Source: Pseudomonas sp. BCA17 (GTDB lineage: Bacteria; Pseudomonadota; Gammaproteobacteria; Pseudomonadales; Pseudomonadaceae). Taken from it: a DNA stretch of 51,860 bases. Shown piece by piece: positions 7,205 to 16,600 of this stretch. The stretch is taken from assembly GCF_004519405.1 (NCBI RefSeq), contig NZ_SGWI01000012.1, forward strand, positions 1 through 51,860, in the 5' to 3' direction. The notes beneath the pieces were generated by a model. The model was not told the DNA's origin, made no database searches, and was given only the letters and a program-made list of their open reading frames with translations. Position 1 is the stretch's first letter; every line of letters begins with the position of its first letter. The position numbers were made by a program, and so were the translations under genes.

Positions 7205-8653
7205 AACCCAGCGTGCCCGACTGATGTAGCCGGCATAACGCACTTCAAACATGCGCTGCAGCCCGCTCAGTTCAAGCTTTTCCAGTACATAAGTGCGGGT
7301 GGTGTTGAGGAAGCGATAGCGGGTCATGCCATCGCTTGGTTCAACTGACAACAGTGATTTCAGCACCAGCCGTTCTATCGCCTCGACCAGGCTGGCGGGC
7401 CGCAGTACCGCACAACTGATGACGCCGATGGCGGCTTCCAGCGTAAAGGCTATTTTGAACACCGCCAGCCCTTGCAGGACGGTCTGCTCCAGCGGGCTCA
7501 GCCGCTGGTAGCTCCAGTCCAGGGCGGCCTTGAGCGTCTGGTGCCGTGGGACGGCGGTGCGCCGGCCTTGGGTCAGCAGTTGAAAACAATTATTCAGTTG
7601 TGCCCGCAGCCCAACCAGCGCCAGCGCATCGATCTGCGCCGCTGCCAGTTCGATGGCCAGGGGCAGCCCGTCGAGGCGCCGACAGATTTCCCGCACGCCC
7701 TCGAGGTCCTGTTCACGCAGCGCAAACCCTTGCTGGCGGGTACGCGCACGGCTGACAAACAGCTGCACCGCCGAATAGCTCATAGCCTCGGCGACACTGT
7801 GCAGCGCCGACATCGGCGGCACCGCCAGGGCCGGCAAGCACTGCACCGTTTCCCGTGCCGCCCGCAACGGCTCGCGGCTGGTGACCAGGATCGACAACCG
7901 TGGCGCCGAAGCCAACAGGCTCTCCACGCGCGTTCGGCAACATTCGAGCAGGTGCTCACAGTTGTCGAGCACCAGCAATGCATGCCGTTGCGCCAGTGTC
8001 TCCACGCCAATGTCCAGCCCAAGCGTCTGGCTCAGATAATCGTCAAGCCGTTTGGGGTCGTCGATTGCCGCCAGATCAACGAACCAGACGCCATCTCGAT
8101 AGTGCTGCAACAGCAGTTCGGCCACGCGCAAGGCCACCGTGGTCTTGCCAATGCCGGCAGGGCCGACCAGCGTCATGAAACGGAAAACCGGCAACTGCCG
8201 GACCACACTGCCCACGATCGAATCCCGGCCGATCACTGGCGTGATCCGTACAGGCAGGTTGTGGCGGGGTTGCTCAACGGCCTCGATCGAGACCGGCAGC
8301 CCCTCCGGCTCGCACTGCACCGGGGCGACAAAGCAATAACCGCGCTGGGGAACATTGACGATGTAGCAACACCCGTCCTGACCATCGCGCAGTGCCCGGC
8401 GCAGCGCGGCGATGTGCACGCGCAGGTTGATTTCCTCGACCACCGAAGTCGGCCAGACGCGGGCAATCAATGCCTCCTTGCTGACCACATCACCCGCTTG
8501 CTCGACCAGTACCTGGAGAATATCCAGTGCCCGTCCGCCCATACGCAGCGGCCGATCACCCTCCAGAATCAGGCGTTGACGAGTGTGAAACACGTACGGG
8601 CCAAACCGCAGCACCGCACTGCTATTTAAATCGCTGAGTCTGTTCATGCACAT
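7151..8653 (-). CDS. Winged-helix / NB-ARC-type ATPase regulator without TPR region
   Basis: This 500-residue paralogue of the 4409-7204 product has the same winged helix (FGPYVFHTRQ... RGYCFVAP) and ATPase core, with Walker A GPAGIGKTT (164-172), Walker B LLVLDNCEH, VTSREPL and RLDGLPLAIELAA. It stops soon after the arm that follows the ATPase and lacks the roughly 450-residue TPR half. Its last 18 codons are antisense to the end of the facing gene, with 54 bases of overlap. Short family members with a free ATPase end exist, so it may be functional rather than broken. A second ATG at 8647 is an alternative start; neither has a strong ribosome site. Confidence 0.8.
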   Translation of the reverse strand: MCMNRLSDLNSSAVLRFGPYVFHTRQRLILEGDRPLRMGGRALDILQVLVEQAGDVVSKEALIARVWPTSVVEEINLRVHIAALRRALRDGQDGCCYIVNVPQRGYCFVAPVQCEPEGLPVSIEAVEQPRHNLPVRITPVIGRDSIVGSVVRQLPVFRFMTLVGPAGIGKTTVALRVAELLLQHYRDGVWFVDLAAIDDPKRLDDYLSQTLGLDIGVETLAQRHALLVLDNCEHLLECCRTRVESLLASAPRLSILVTSREPLRAARETVQCLPALAVPPMSALHSVAEAMSYSAVQLFVSRARTRQQGFALREQDLEGVREICRRLDGLPLAIELAAAQIDALALVGLRAQLNNCFQLLTQGRRTAVPRHQTLKAALDWSYQRLSPLEQTVLQGLAVFKIAFTLEAAIGVISCAVLRPASLVEAIERLVLKSLLSVEPSDGMTRYRFLNTTRTYVLEKLELSGLQRMFEVRYAGYISRARWVSGRPVLLQLVKQKADVA

Positions 8654-8833
8654 TCACGTGCCGAAAACCGGGCCCGACTCAAGGTACTGCATCATCCCTT
8701 GCACGCGTTCGCCCAGGCTCCCGCCTCTCCATTGCCAAAAGTTCACAAACATCTTGGCAGACAGGGGTGACCGAACAACGGCCATGGAGGGAGCGTCACG
8801 GACATAGCGGTGCGCAGTACGGACAATAACGTT

Positions 8834-9784
8834 TCAGCTGAACAGTTCGCGGTACTGCGCGGGGGTCAAACCCAGTTTTTCACTGAACAGAAACCGCATG
8901 TGCCGCACGCTGCCGAAGCCGCTCTTGTAGGCAACGGTCTTGAGCGGCAGGTCACTGGTTTCCAGCAGGCTTCTGGCAAAATCGATACGTGCGCTTTGCA
9001 AAAACTCCATGGGTGTCATGTTCACTTCCCGGGCAAACAACCGGGCGAAATGCCGCGCACTCATATTCGCCAGGCTGGCCATGCGTTCGACGCTGAAGCT
9101 TTCATCAAGGTGAGCGAGCACATAGCTCTGCACCCGGGCCACCGGCGTTTCCGGAGGGGCGACTGCGGGCATCAACGGGCTGAACTGCGCCTGTCCGCCC
9201 TGGCGTTTCATCACCACCAGCAGCACCTTGGCCACGTCCTGGGCGATTTTCTTGCCGTGATCCTGAGCGACCAGCGCCAGTGCCAGGTCGATGCCGGCGG
9301 TGACCCCACCGGAACTGTTCAGGTTGCGATCCTGGACGTAAATCTGATCGGTCTTCACCAGAGCGTTAGGGAAGGCCCGGATCAACCGCTCGGTGTAATG
9401 CCAGTGAGTCGTCACCTGGTAACCGTCCAGCAAACCGGCATGCCCCAATATGAATGCCCCCGTGCAGATCGAGCCATACCTGGACGACCGACTGACGGCG
9501 CTCTGCAGCCAGTCGAGCAACGGTTGATGTTTACCGTCGTAGGCCCCCGGACCGCCCGGCACCAGCAACAGGTCATAGCTGTCGCGGGCCTGGTCTATAT
9601 GCACATCGGCCTGCACGTTGATGCCGTTGGATGCGCGCAGCGCGCCATGCTCGGTGCCGATCGTCGACAGCTGATAACGGTCGCCCGGCGCCAGATAACG
9701 ATTGGCGATGGAAAACACTTCCATGGGCCCGGCCATATCAAGCAGGAGGAAGTCTGGAAACAGCACCATTGCCACGGTTTTCAT
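8834..9784 (-). CDS. GlxA-type AraC regulator with DJ-1/PfpI-like domain
   Basis: The 316-residue protein joins an N-terminal class-I glutamine-amidotransferase/DJ-1-like domain (about 1-190; nucleophile-elbow Cys107 in SICTGAF, GGPGAYDG loop) to a C-terminal AraC DNA-binding domain (about 215-316; ERMASLANMSARHFARLFARE and YKSGFGSVRHMRFLFSEKLGLTPAQYRELF). Relatives such as GbdR, CdhR and ArgR control catabolism of quaternary amines and amino acids in pseudomonads. The target here is not evident: neighbours are regulators on both sides. The ATG at 9784 opens the usual MKTVAMVLFPDFLLLDMAGP start. Confidence 0.85.
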   Translation of the reverse strand: MKTVAMVLFPDFLLLDMAGPMEVFSIANRYLAPGDRYQLSTIGTEHGALRASNGINVQADVHIDQARDSYDLLLVPGGPGAYDGKHQPLLDWLQSAVSRSSRYGSICTGAFILGHAGLLDGYQVTTHWHYTERLIRAFPNALVKTDQIYVQDRNLNSSGGVTAGIDLALALVAQDHGKKIAQDVAKVLLVVMKRQGGQAQFSPLMPAVAPPETPVARVQSYVLAHLDESFSVERMASLANMSARHFARLFAREVNMTPMEFLQSARIDFARSLLETSDLPLKTVAYKSGFGSVRHMRFLFSEKLGLTPAQYRELFS

Positions 9785-10040
9785 GGTTTGTAAGTCACTG
9801 AAATCAAAGAAATAGGAGACGCGCGTCAGTGCCGACCATTATGGCCAATTGTAACAACAAGGAAATATGAACCCGCGCACACTGCCGTCAATCTTAGTCG
9901 GTCAATACGTCGATTCCAGCCTTTCGATCGAAGGCCAAACGCAAACGCGGCGCCTGGCGCCCCCCCGCCCTGTTCGGTACGGCCGCAGGGAAGAGCCACA
10001 CAGTGCACAGCGCTGCTTTGTCGAAGACCTGAAGGGGTCT

Positions 10041-10940
10041 TCAGGAAGAGAGGATTTCCTCAAGGAACGCAATGAACACATTGATGCGACTGGAGCCACG
10101 GTGGTTGGGCAGGTACAGCGCGTTGATGCAGGTGCTGGCAGTGCCGGGATTGACTTCATACTGTTCCAGCACGCGGGTCAGGCCGCCCCGGGCGACATCG
10201 TCACGCACCAGCCAGTCGGCCAGCAGCGCCACTCCGCCACCCGCCAGTGCCGCTTCGCGCAGGATATCGGCGTTGTTGCTTTGCAAGCGCCCCTGGACAC
10301 TCAGGCGCAAGGTGTCCTCATCGCCCTGGAACGTCCAGTCGTGGTGCACCGCGCCATAGTCGAAACGCAGGCATTGATGCTCCACCAGATCACTCGGGTG
10401 ACGCGGCAGACCGGCCCGTGCCAGGTATTCGGGACTGGCCACGACCCAACGCTGAAACTCACCGACCTTCTTGCTGACGATGTCATCGTTGACGATCGAA
10501 GAGCCGAGGCGCACAGACACATCGATTCGCTCGCTGATCAGGTCACTGACCCGATCGCTCAACGACAGGCTGATCTCCAGGCCCGGATGGCGCTCCAGCA
10601 GGCGCCCCAGGTGAGGCGCGATGATGCGCCGCCCGAACTCCACCGGAACGCTGGCACGCAGGTGCCCCTGGACCTCGCTGCCACGGTCGGCGACGGTGGC
10701 ATCGGCTTCGTCGACGGCCTCGAGAATCAGCACGGCCTTCTCGAAATAAGCCTGCCCTGCCGCCGTGACACTGGTGTTGCGCGTGGTGCGATTCAGCAGG
10801 CTGGCGCCCAATTCACTTTCCAGGCCCGCCACCTGCCGCGTCACCGAAGACGTAGACAGACCGAGCTTGCGCGCCGCTGATGAATAGCCGCCACAGCGTA
10901 CGGTTTCAACAAACATCTTCAGCGCCAGCAGCTTGTCCAT
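10041..10940 (-). CDS. LysR-family regulator
   Basis: This 299-residue LysR regulator resembles the large CrgA/DmlR-like group: helix-turn-helix at about 2-60 (MFVETVRCGGYSSAARKLGL... VTRQVAGLESELGASLLNRTTR) and an effector-binding domain with VRLGSSIVNDDIV and ALAGGGVALL. It is in the same direction as the MFS exporter gene, 130 bases downstream of it, so control of that exporter or of the divergent catabolic genes at 12514 is a reasonable guess. Three short palindromes in 12372-12440 could be its sites. Confidence 0.82.
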   Translation of the reverse strand: MDKLLALKMFVETVRCGGYSSAARKLGLSTSSVTRQVAGLESELGASLLNRTTRNTSVTAAGQAYFEKAVLILEAVDEADATVADRGSEVQGHLRASVPVEFGRRIIAPHLGRLLERHPGLEISLSLSDRVSDLISERIDVSVRLGSSIVNDDIVSKKVGEFQRWVVASPEYLARAGLPRHPSDLVEHQCLRFDYGAVHHDWTFQGDEDTLRLSVQGRLQSNNADILREAALAGGGVALLADWLVRDDVARGGLTRVLEQYEVNPGTASTCINALYLPNHRGSSRINVFIAFLEEILSS

Positions 10941-11070
10941 CAGGCCATCCCAAGCGAAAAATCAAGCTGATTACTATGCCTGACCGCGCATGGGGTGTCT
11001 TGCACGCCTGTGCTCAGGCACGGGCGTGGCTGCTTGCTCTTCGATAGGCCTCAACCGCTCGCGCCGGGGC

Positions 11071-12285
11071 CTACGCCTGGCGGTACCGGCGGCGGAGAAA
11101 CATCACCAGTGCCAGACCAGGGACCGTCGCAATCGAGACGGCCGACAGGCTCCAACCACCCCACTCATAAAGGGGGCTGGCCACCAGCGAACCCAAGGCT
11201 CCGCCGACGAAGATGCTGGTCATGTACACGGCATTCAGGCGTGCCCGGCTATGCGGATCAATGGCGTAGACCTCACGCTGCCCGAGCACCATGTTGAGTT
11301 GCACCGCAAAATCCAGCAGCACCGCGCACGCTACCAGCCAAACATAGCCACTGCCCGGCAGGGCGCCTATCAGCAAGGAAACAGGCGCCAACACCAACGC
11401 AACGAGCGTGCCGCGCTGCCCATGCCCCGCATCAGCCAGCCGGCCGGCAATCGGGGCGGCAATCGCACCAACGGCGCCCACCAGGGCAAACACGGCAACC
11501 TGCGCCTGGCTGAAGCCATCCTGGCGAATCAACTCTATTGGCACGATGGTCCAGAACAGGCTGAAGCTGGCGAACAATAACCCTTGATACAAGGAACGCT
11601 CACGCAGGCTCGGATGGCGCCGTGCGAGCGCAAATACAGAGCGGATCAACGCGCCATAAGAGGACTGATGTGTCGGCATGCGCCGTGGCAAGGCAACGGC
11701 CATGATGCAGGCGATCAATGCCATCAGGCCCGCAGCGCTGAAGAACACGCCGCGCCAACCGAGAGACTCCGACAACAGGCTCGACAGCGGGCGCGACAAC
11801 AGAATGCCCAGCAGCAGGCCGCTCATGATATTGCCCACCACCCGCCCGCGGGTTGCTTCAGGTGCCATGTGCGCAGCCAACGGCACAAGAATCTGTACGG
11901 CCACGGACGTCAGGCCGATGAGCAATGAGAGCACCAGGAACAGCGAAGGCGACTGAGTAAAGCCGGCGCCAACCAGGCAAAGGCTCACAGCCAGCGTGAA
12001 CCCCACCACCAGACGGCGGTTCTCCATCAGGTCGGCCAGCGGCACCAACAACAGCAAACCCGCGGCATAACCGAACTGGGTCAGCGAAACAATCAGGCTG
12101 GCGTGAGCGTTGGATAGACCAATTTGAGGCGCGATCAGCTCGACTATCGGCTGGGCATAGTAAAGATTGGCGACGACGGCACCACAACAGAAGGCCAACA
12201 AAACCACCAGGGCACCTGAGATTGACGCGGGGTGTTCCCCCTTCACCGTCGTGCTTGCCGTTGCTGCAACGTTGCCGATAGGCAT
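11071..12285 (-). CDS. MFS transporter (drug/metabolite exporter type)
   Basis: The 404-residue protein has about twelve hydrophobic helices. It carries the MFS motif around LADLMENRR after the second helix, a matching PIAGRLADAGHGQR loop in the second half, and NLYYAQPIVELIAP in the first helix, seen in the YnfM/arabinose-efflux-like branch. It should be a proton-driven exporter in the inner membrane; the substrate cannot be read from sequence. The GAGG ribosome site is about 7 bases upstream of the ATG at 12285. It is divergent from the cytochrome c/molybdopterin operon. Confidence 0.82.
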   Translation of the reverse strand: MPIGNVAATASTTVKGEHPASISGALVVLLAFCCGAVVANLYYAQPIVELIAPQIGLSNAHASLIVSLTQFGYAAGLLLLVPLADLMENRRLVVGFTLAVSLCLVGAGFTQSPSLFLVLSLLIGLTSVAVQILVPLAAHMAPEATRGRVVGNIMSGLLLGILLSRPLSSLLSESLGWRGVFFSAAGLMALIACIMAVALPRRMPTHQSSYGALIRSVFALARRHPSLRERSLYQGLLFASFSLFWTIVPIELIRQDGFSQAQVAVFALVGAVGAIAAPIAGRLADAGHGQRGTLVALVLAPVSLLIGALPGSGYVWLVACAVLLDFAVQLNMVLGQREVYAIDPHSRARLNAVYMTSIFVGGALGSLVASPLYEWGGWSLSAVSIATVPGLALVMFLRRRYRQA

Positions 12286-12371
12286 GATGAACCTCGTTTG
12301 ATTGGGACAGTTTCGGCAAGGCTAGGCGCGACGTTCGCCGAGGAGAATCCGGCGCCGGGGCAATTGAGCGA

Positions 12372-12440
12372 TGCGTATGACGCAACGATCTCAGTGTTGC
12401 CGATGGCGCAAAGCGCCATTGCGCGGTTTGGCAATACCGC
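12372..12440. promoter_or_regulatory. Cluster of three short palindromes in a divergent promoter region
   Basis: TGCGT-ATG-ACGCA (12372-12384), ATGGCGC-AAA-GCGCCAT (12403-12419) and GCGGT-N8-ACCGC (12423-12440) follow each other in the 228-base gap between the MFS gene and the cytochrome c gene. The middle one is a perfect 7-bp palindrome. They are candidate binding sites, possibly for the nearby LysR protein. This is inference from position only. Confidence 0.45.
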
Positions 12441-12513
12441 CCCGCGCTTCTCTTCTCTACCCTCGGCGATACAAGTCCCTCGCGGGTTCCATGGACGAAT
12501 GAAGGGTGACGTG

Positions 12514-13779
12514 ATGAAAGCCAGGCAGCTATGGATAGGCGCTGCAGTGCTCGCTGCGGCAGGCGGGATAGGCGCTGTGTTGCTGATGTGGCGCCCGGCG
12601 ATCGCACCGGCCGAACCGCCGCAGCGTTTCGATTCCGCACAGGTAGCACAGGGTGCGCGGGTAGCCGAAGCCGGCGACTGCGCGGTCTGCCATACACGTC
12701 CCGGCGGCCAGCACCTGGCCGGTGGATTGGCGCTGGTGACCCCGTTCGGCACGCTCTACAGCACGAATATCACACCGGACGCCGAGACCGGCATTGGCCA
12801 ATGGTCATTGCCGGCCTTTGAACGGGCAATGCGCGACGGCGTCTCGCGCGACGGGCACTTGCTGTACCCCGCCTTCCCTTACGTGCACTACCGTCGCCTG
12901 ACGGAAGGGGATATCAGCGACGTCTATGCCTATTTGATGAGCGGCCCCGCCGTGCACTCGCCAGCCATGCCGAACCAGATGAAATTCCCGATGAACATCC
13001 GGCCATTGGTGGCGTTCTGGAATCTGCTGTTCCTGCATACAGACCCCTTGACGCCCGTGGCGCAGCAATCTGCGACCTGGAACCGCGGACGCTATCTGGT
13101 CGAAGGCCCTGGCCACTGCGCAGGCTGCCATTCTGCGCTTAACCTGCTGGGCGCCGAGAAAACCGCTCAGCACCTGGCGGGAGGGCTGGTCGACGGATGG
13201 GAGGCGCCTTCTCTGCTGGGTATGGCCAACCGTGCCCGGCCCTGGAGCAGCGAACAGTTGGTAGGGTACCTGCGTGCTGAAGTTGTGGAGGGCCATGGCA
13301 CCGCCGCCGGGCCGATGCGACCGGTCAGCCTCAGCCTGGCCAACCTGCCCGCCAGCGATGCCCAAGCCGTTGCCGAATACCTGCTGAGCCTCACTGACCC
13401 CGCACCGCCCCTACCCGCCTCGGCGGCCACACGCCCCACCGAGGTAGCCGAGCAGACGCCTGGCGCCCTGTTGTTCGAAGGTGCCTGCGCGGGCTGCCAT
13501 GGCCCCGCCGCGCCGATGCGAGAGATTGATGGGCGCCCCGCTCTGGACCGCACATCGGCCCTGCAGGCAGCCAGTGCGCGCAACTTTCTCAAGACGGTGC
13601 TCGACGGCGTGCCTGCCACACCTGGGCGACCCGGGCCGGTCATGCCGCCTTTCGTTGCCAGCCTGGACAACGACCAGCTCGCGGCGCTGGCTGCATTTCT
13701 TCGCGAGCAGGCCAAGCCAGGCCAGCCGTGGACAGACCTTTCTTCCACTCTTCTCGAGTTACGTCAGGAGGCGCAATGA
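12514..13779 (+). CDS. Membrane-anchored tri-haem cytochrome c of a periplasmic dehydrogenase
   Basis: This 421-residue protein has three c-type haem sites: CAVCH (56-60), CAGCH (202-206) and CAGCH (325-329). It starts with an uncleaved-looking signal anchor. It is the electron-transfer partner usually encoded with periplasmic aldehyde, alcohol or molybdenum dehydrogenases, passing electrons to the respiratory chain. I chose ATG 12514 because AAGGGTGA lies about 5 bases upstream and it opens directly into the hydrophobic segment; the ATG at 12499 has no ribosome site. Its stop overlaps the next start (ATGA), so the three subunits are translationally coupled. Confidence 0.88.
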   Translation: MKARQLWIGAAVLAAAGGIGAVLLMWRPAIAPAEPPQRFDSAQVAQGARVAEAGDCAVCHTRPGGQHLAGGLALVTPFGTLYSTNITPDAETGIGQWSLPAFERAMRDGVSRDGHLLYPAFPYVHYRRLTEGDISDVYAYLMSGPAVHSPAMPNQMKFPMNIRPLVAFWNLLFLHTDPLTPVAQQSATWNRGRYLVEGPGHCAGCHSALNLLGAEKTAQHLAGGLVDGWEAPSLLGMANRARPWSSEQLVGYLRAEVVEGHGTAAGPMRPVSLSLANLPASDAQAVAEYLLSLTDPAPPLPASAATRPTEVAEQTPGALLFEGACAGCHGPAAPMREIDGRPALDRTSALQAASARNFLKTVLDGVPATPGRPGPVMPPFVASLDNDQLAALAAFLREQAKPGQPWTDLSSTLLELRQEAQ

Positions 13780-14249
13780 CCCAAATGACCCTCAACGTCA
13801 ACGGCTCGCCCCATTCGCTGGAGCTCGCGCCCGACATGCCATTGCTGTATGCGCTGCGCAACCATCTGGGGCTTAACGGCGCCAAGTACGGCTGCGGTTT
13901 GGGACAGTGCGGTGCCTGCACCGTGCTGGTGGACGACCAACCCGTATTTTCCTGCCTGACGCCCTGCACAGGGCTGGAAGGCAAGGCCATCCGTACGGTC
14001 GAGAGCCTGGGCACGGCGGAGCGTCCCGGCCCTTTGCAAAAAGCCTTTATCGAGGCACAGGCCGCTCAATGCGGATACTGCATCGCCGGCATGCTGATGC
14101 GCGCCCAGGCGTTGCTTGAGCGCACGCCTCATCCGGACGAACACACCATTCGCGAGCATATGGCGAGCAACCTGTGCCGCTGCGGCACCCACTTGCGGAT
14201 CATCGACGCCATCAGCCGTGTCGCCAGGCAAGACAGGAGCGCCCCATGA
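13776..14249 (+). CDS. [2Fe-2S] subunit of xanthine-dehydrogenase-family oxidoreductase
   Basis: The 157-residue protein has the two cluster motifs of XdhA/IorA/CoxS-type small subunits: a plant-ferredoxin-like set (CGLGQCGACTVLVDD... FSC) and a second helical set (QCGYCIAGM... NLCRCG). It relays electrons from the molybdenum centre to the cytochrome c. AGGAGG lies 4 bases upstream of the ATG at 13776. The gene overlaps both neighbours by 4 bases. Confidence 0.92.
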   Translation: MTQMTLNVNGSPHSLELAPDMPLLYALRNHLGLNGAKYGCGLGQCGACTVLVDDQPVFSCLTPCTGLEGKAIRTVESLGTAERPGPLQKAFIEAQAAQCGYCIAGMLMRAQALLERTPHPDEHTIREHMASNLCRCGTHLRIIDAISRVARQDRSAP

Positions 14250-16483
14250 CTCTTCAGCATGAAGTTGATCAGGGCCGCCGCGCTTTCCTGCGCGCAGGCG
14301 CGTTGGTGCTGACATTCACACTGGTGCCGGCAGCGCGCCATGCGCTGGCCGACAGCGAAGTCGATACGCTCGGCACTGTCGTGCTGGCACCCGATCTCCC
14401 AGGCAGCCTGCGCACCAACCCCTACCTCGATGCCTGGATCCGCGTCGACGCCGAAGGCATCACCGTCTACACCGGCAAGGTCGAATTGGGTACGGGGGTG
14501 AAAACGGCCCTCCTGCAGATTGCCGCCGAACGCCTGGATGTCCCACCGAGCGCAATCCATCTGCTCACCGCGGATACCGCCCTGACACCCGACGAAGGTT
14601 ATACGGCCGGCAGCCATAGTATTTTCGACAGCGGCACGGCCTTGTTCAATGCGGCGGCCCAGGTTCGCGAGTTGCTGCTGGAGTCGGCGGCGCGCAGTTG
14701 GGAAGTCGAAGCCGCCCTGCTGACCACCCATGAGGGCGTCATCCAGGGCCTGGCCGGACAACGGATGACATATGCCCAAGCCGTCAAGGGCGTCGACCTG
14801 CACCATTATGCGAAGGCGCAATCACCCTCGATGCCGGCATCCGCTTTCAAGCTGATCGGTCATTCCGTTGCGCGCCTGGATATCCCGGCCAAAGTCAGTG
14901 GCGGCGCGGCGTTCGTCCAGGATCTGCGCCTGCCCGGCATGCTGCATGCCCGCGTCATCCGCCCACCACGGCCTGGTTGCGTCCTTGAAGAGTTCGATAG
15001 CGAGTCGATAAAGGGGCTGCCCGGGGTGGTGCAGGTGGTGCGCGACGGCAACTACCTGGCCGTGGTAGCACGAGATGAATGGCAGGCCATCAAAGCGATG
15101 CGCAGCGGGTACGAACTGGCCCGCTGGAGCGGCGCAGCGGCGATCCCCGAATCGGATGACATCCACTCACTGTTGATACGCCTGCCGGCGCGCCGCTATC
15201 CGATCAGCCATGCAGGCAGCCCGGCGGCCGGAGCCGGCGTGAGTTATCACGCGCGCGTCACCAAGCAGTACCTCATGCACGGTTCCATTGGTCCGTCCTG
15301 TGCCGTGGCCTGGTTCAAGGATGGCACGCTCACCGTGTGGACCCACACGCAAGGCGTCTACCCTTTGCGCACAGGGATCGCCGAGATGGTGGGGCTGGCC
15401 CCGGCGCAGGTGCGCTGCATCCATATCGAGGGGTCCGGGTGTTACGGCCACAACGGAGCGGACGACGCGGCAGCCGATGCCGCGCTGATTGCGATGCGTG
15501 TTGCAGGCACGCCGGTGCGTGTGCAATGGATGCGCGAGCAGGAAAACCTCTGGGAGCCCTACAGCAGTGCCATGCTCACCGAGGTCCGCGCCAACCTGGA
15601 TTCGCAGGGCAAATTGCAGGACTGGGCCTATGAATTGTGGACGACGCCGCACAACGAACGCATCGTCAATGCCGGCAGGCTGATTCCCGCACGGCTGTTG
15701 GCTCGGCCATTCGTCTCCGCGCCGTCGGTTCCAATCGCGCAGCCCGAAGGGGACGGCGATCGCAACGCGGTGCCGCTGTACACCCTGGCATCCACCCGCA
15801 TCGACATGAACTTCGTGACCAGCATGCCGTTTCGCACATCCGCCATGCGTTCACTGGGGGCGCACATCAATATCTTCGCCATCGAAGCCTGCATCGATGA
15901 ACTGGCCATCCAGGCCGGCACCGATCCGGTTGCCTTGCGCCTCGCCCATCTGGCAGACCCGCGAGCCCGTGCGGTGGTCGAACGCGTCCGGGACGCCAGC
16001 GGCTGGCCGCATAAAGGTAATGAGCCGGGCGCCGGCATTGGCTTCGCGTTTGCCCGCTACAAAAACATCATGGGGTACTGCGCAATCGCCGTACGTTTGC
16101 AGGTGCATCCGCAAACCGGCGAGATTCGGCTCGACCACGTGATAACAGCCGTGGACGTGGGCCAGATCGTCAACCCCGATGGCCTGCGCAACCAGGTGGA
16201 AGGCGGCATCGTGCAGTCCGCCAGTTGGACCTTGTATGAAAAAGTCGGCTACGACCCGGGCGGTGTGCGCAGCTACGACTGGAGCGGTTATCCGATCCTG
16301 CGCTTTACACAGTTGCCCAGGCAGGTCGACGTACATTTACTCGATCAGCCCGGACAACCGTTTCTCGGGGCCGCCGAGATCGTCCAGGGCCCCATGGCCG
16401 CCGCCATTGGCAATGCCATAGCGAACGCCACCGGCCGGCGCTGGCTGAACCTGCCCCTGACGCGCTCGGTGCAGCAGGCATGA
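14246..16483 (+). CDS. Molybdopterin-binding subunit, IorB/NicB-like periplasmic hydroxylase
   Basis: The 745-residue protein is the large subunit of a molybdenum hydroxylase of the isoquinoline 1-oxidoreductase / nicotinate dehydrogenase branch. Features include a twin-arginine signal (RRAFLRAG, residues 11-18), GKVELGTGVKTAL, GCYGHNGADDAAADA, and LGAAEIVQGPMAAAIGNAI near the end, where the catalytic Glu is expected. The Tat signal and cytochrome partner place it in the periplasm. These enzymes hydroxylate N-heterocycles or oxidise aldehydes using water. Substrate is not readable; the downstream flavin hydroxylase favours a pyridine-type ring. P. putida NicB is a fusion of a similar subunit with a tri-haem domain; here they are separate. 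Confidence 0.87.
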   Translation: MTLQHEVDQGRRAFLRAGALVLTFTLVPAARHALADSEVDTLGTVVLAPDLPGSLRTNPYLDAWIRVDAEGITVYTGKVELGTGVKTALLQIAAERLDVPPSAIHLLTADTALTPDEGYTAGSHSIFDSGTALFNAAAQVRELLLESAARSWEVEAALLTTHEGVIQGLAGQRMTYAQAVKGVDLHHYAKAQSPSMPASAFKLIGHSVARLDIPAKVSGGAAFVQDLRLPGMLHARVIRPPRPGCVLEEFDSESIKGLPGVVQVVRDGNYLAVVARDEWQAIKAMRSGYELARWSGAAAIPESDDIHSLLIRLPARRYPISHAGSPAAGAGVSYHARVTKQYLMHGSIGPSCAVAWFKDGTLTVWTHTQGVYPLRTGIAEMVGLAPAQVRCIHIEGSGCYGHNGADDAAADAALIAMRVAGTPVRVQWMREQENLWEPYSSAMLTEVRANLDSQGKLQDWAYELWTTPHNERIVNAGRLIPARLLARPFVSAPSVPIAQPEGDGDRNAVPLYTLASTRIDMNFVTSMPFRTSAMRSLGAHINIFAIEACIDELAIQAGTDPVALRLAHLADPRARAVVERVRDASGWPHKGNEPGAGIGFAFARYKNIMGYCAIAVRLQVHPQTGEIRLDHVITAVDVGQIVNPDGLRNQVEGGIVQSASWTLYEKVGYDPGGVRSYDWSGYPILRFTQLPRQVDVHLLDQPGQPFLGAAEIVQGPMAAAIGNAIANATGRRWLNLPLTRSVQQA

Positions 16484-16600
16484 CCTGAAGCCGCCCCCCG
16501 GTCGAAGCGTTGCGTTTCACGCAATGCAGCATAGGGCCATGTCTGGATTATCACGCACGGCCCACCGGATTAAGTTAGTGCCCAACAGGAGGAAAATCCC

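Noticed and set aside
7472..8629. 385-codon + strand frame opposite the short NB-ARC regulator
   Set aside because: The - strand has clear winged-helix and Walker motifs; the + frame has none.
7151..8653. Calling the short NB-ARC regulator a pseudogene
   Set aside because: The frame is intact, its winged helix and ATPase motifs are complete, and short family members are plausible, so truncation is noted but inactivation is not supported.
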